Positions 63,335-64,000 of a DNA stretch of 64,000 bases are shown here, in pieces. Below the pieces are notes generated by a model that saw only the letters and a list, made by a program, of their open reading frames with translations, made no database searches and was not told where the DNA came from. Where the stretch lies: contig NZ_CP081155.1 in the NCBI RefSeq assembly GCF_025141175.1, positions 3,129,001 through 3,193,000 on the forward strand, read 5' to 3'. Each line of letters opens with the position of its first letter. Position 1 is the stretch's first letter. Both the position numbers and the translations under genes were made by a program. This stretch comes from Jannaschia sp. M317 (GTDB lineage: Bacteria; Pseudomonadota; Alphaproteobacteria; Rhodobacterales; Rhodobacteraceae).

Positions 63335-64000
63335 CCGCCACGCTTGCCGTCGCGGGACTGCGCGGCGGAGACGGGCGTGACTGGCCCTGGTGGAGCGTGA
63401 CGAAACTGGCCATCGCCGCCTGTGCCCTGCGCCTGGCCGCCAAGGGCGTGATGGATCTGGATGCGCCTCTGGACGAGCAAGCCTATTCCCTGCGGGACCT
63501 TTTGGCGCATCGGGCGGGTGTGCCCTGTTATGCCGCCCTGCCCGGCTATCATGCCGCCGTTGCCGATGACCGGTCGCCTTGGTCAGTGGCCGAAGTGCTG
63601 GCGCGAACCGGGGACGGGGTGCCGGTGACGCCGCCGGGCCAGCGCTGGGCCTATTCCAACATCGGCTACCTGCTTGTGCGGCTGCGGTTGCAGGATGCGG
63701 CGGGTGTCGGTCTTTCGACGCTGCTCCGCTCCGAGATCCTCAGCCCTGTGGGTGCCAAGGCTGCTTTCCTGGCCGAGGGACGCTGTCCGCGCCCACATCT
63801 GCCGGGGTTGGCCGGCTATGACTACGGTTGGGTCTATCATGGCTGCCTGATGGGGCCGCCGGGGGACGCGGCGCGGATGGTTGCCGGTATTCTGGACGGC
63901 ACGCTCTTGCCGCCAGATGCTTTGCGCGCGCTGCGCCGACTGACGCCGCTGGGTGGGGCACTGCCGGGACGGCCCTGGCAGACCGCCAACTATGGCCTGG
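63331..64000 (+). CDS. Beta-lactamase-family serine hydrolase (runs off window)
   Basis: At least 223 residues of a class C beta-lactamase-like serine hydrolase. The SxxK motif is WSVTK (about 22-25) and YSN is WAYSNIGYLL (about 110). No ATG, GTG or TTG lies in frame between an upstream stop (63268-63270) and the SxxK motif, except a GTG inside SxxK. CTG at 63331, with AAGG seven bases upstream and overlapping the DUF6324 stop as CTGA, is the most likely start. Family members act on D-amino peptides or esters; the substrate is unknown. Confidence 0.78.
   Translation, partial: MTATLAVAGLRGGDGRDWPWWSVTKLAIAACALRLAAKGVMDLDAPLDEQAYSLRDLLAHRAGVPCYAALPGYHAAVADDRSPWSVAEVLARTGDGVPVTPPGQRWAYSNIGYLLVRLRLQDAAGVGLSTLLRSEILSPVGAKAAFLAEGRCPRPHLPGLAGYDYGWVYHGCLMGPPGDAARMVAGILDGTLLPPDALRALRRLTPLGGALPGRPWQTANYGL

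Overview
The window is a compact, GC-rich (roughly two-thirds G+C by eye) alphaproteobacterial chromosome segment, most likely from the Rhodobacterales (Roseobacter/Rhodobacter relatives). Support: the syntenic blocks tuf-trnW-secE-nusG-rplKAJL-rpoBC, rpoZ-rsh-pdxJ-acpS-lepB-rnc-era-recO and chvI-chvG-hprK-rapZ-EIIA-HPr with divergent pckA; a methylsuccinyl-CoA dehydrogenase-type gene (ethylmalonyl-CoA pathway); DUF1491, DUF6473 and DUF6324 proteins; and a tRNA-His without the usual extra 5' G, a known alphaproteobacterial oddity. I see no transposase, integrase, phage gene, CRISPR array or rRNA.

Layout. 1-12.2 kb (minus strand): start of rpoC, rpoB, rplL, rplJ, rplA, rplK, nusG, secE, then a chemoreceptor gene lodged between secE and tRNA-Trp, then tuf. 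12.3-17.6 kb (minus): Tat lipoprotein, M48 peptidase, DUF898 membrane protein, parC. 17.7-21.9 kb (plus): SH3 protein, SDR, HIG1-type membrane protein, cobalamin adenosyltransferase, etfBA ending in a clear terminator. 21.9-29.4 kb: DUF6473 protein, 3-hydroxybutyryl-CoA dehydrogenase, then the minus-strand chvI-chvG-hprK-rapZ-EIIA-ptsH-acyltransferase run. 29.7-35 kb: pckA, DUF3859 protein, TauE-type permease, methylsuccinyl-CoA dehydrogenase, META protein. 35-45.7 kb (minus): recO, DUF1491, era, rnc, a signal-peptidase-like protein, lepB, acpS, two small secreted proteins, pdxJ, DUF2062, rsh, rpoZ, folK. 45.8-55.4 kb: NYN protein, NTF2-like protein, then a minus-strand run of small metabolic and membrane genes, rnhA, ispH and a GMC oxidoreductase. 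55.5-59.4 kb: fmt with three deformylase-family genes, an epimerase and an unknown gene. 59.6-64 kb: PatB-type lyase, SMP-30-like protein, XRE regulator, tRNA-His, GNAT, DUF6324 and the start of a serine hydrolase.

How the parts work together: the first block is transcription and translation machinery; the ChvGI/PTS block is a regulatory chain joining envelope sensing and HPr phosphorylation to carbon use, with pckA as the divergent neighbour; the third block is RNA and envelope housekeeping with the stringent-response enzyme; the fmt/def block handles N-terminal formylation and deformylation.

Most notable: (1) a DUF805-fused signal peptidase paralogue between lepB and rnc with His and Ser in place of the catalytic Ser and Lys; (2) a deformylase paralogue next to fmt with Ser for the metal-ligand Cys and HQxDH for HExDH; (3) a perfect 21-bp palindrome directly upstream of the XRE regulator, a likely operator; (4) the tRNA-His lacking G-1; (5) a chemoreceptor interrupting a conserved translation cluster; (6) a frameshifted excalibur-like secreted protein gene; (7) two abutting 22-bp palindromes between convergent genes. 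Starts were chosen by eye from start codons, Shine-Dalgarno (SD) matches, overlaps and family alignment recalled from memory; no database search was possible.
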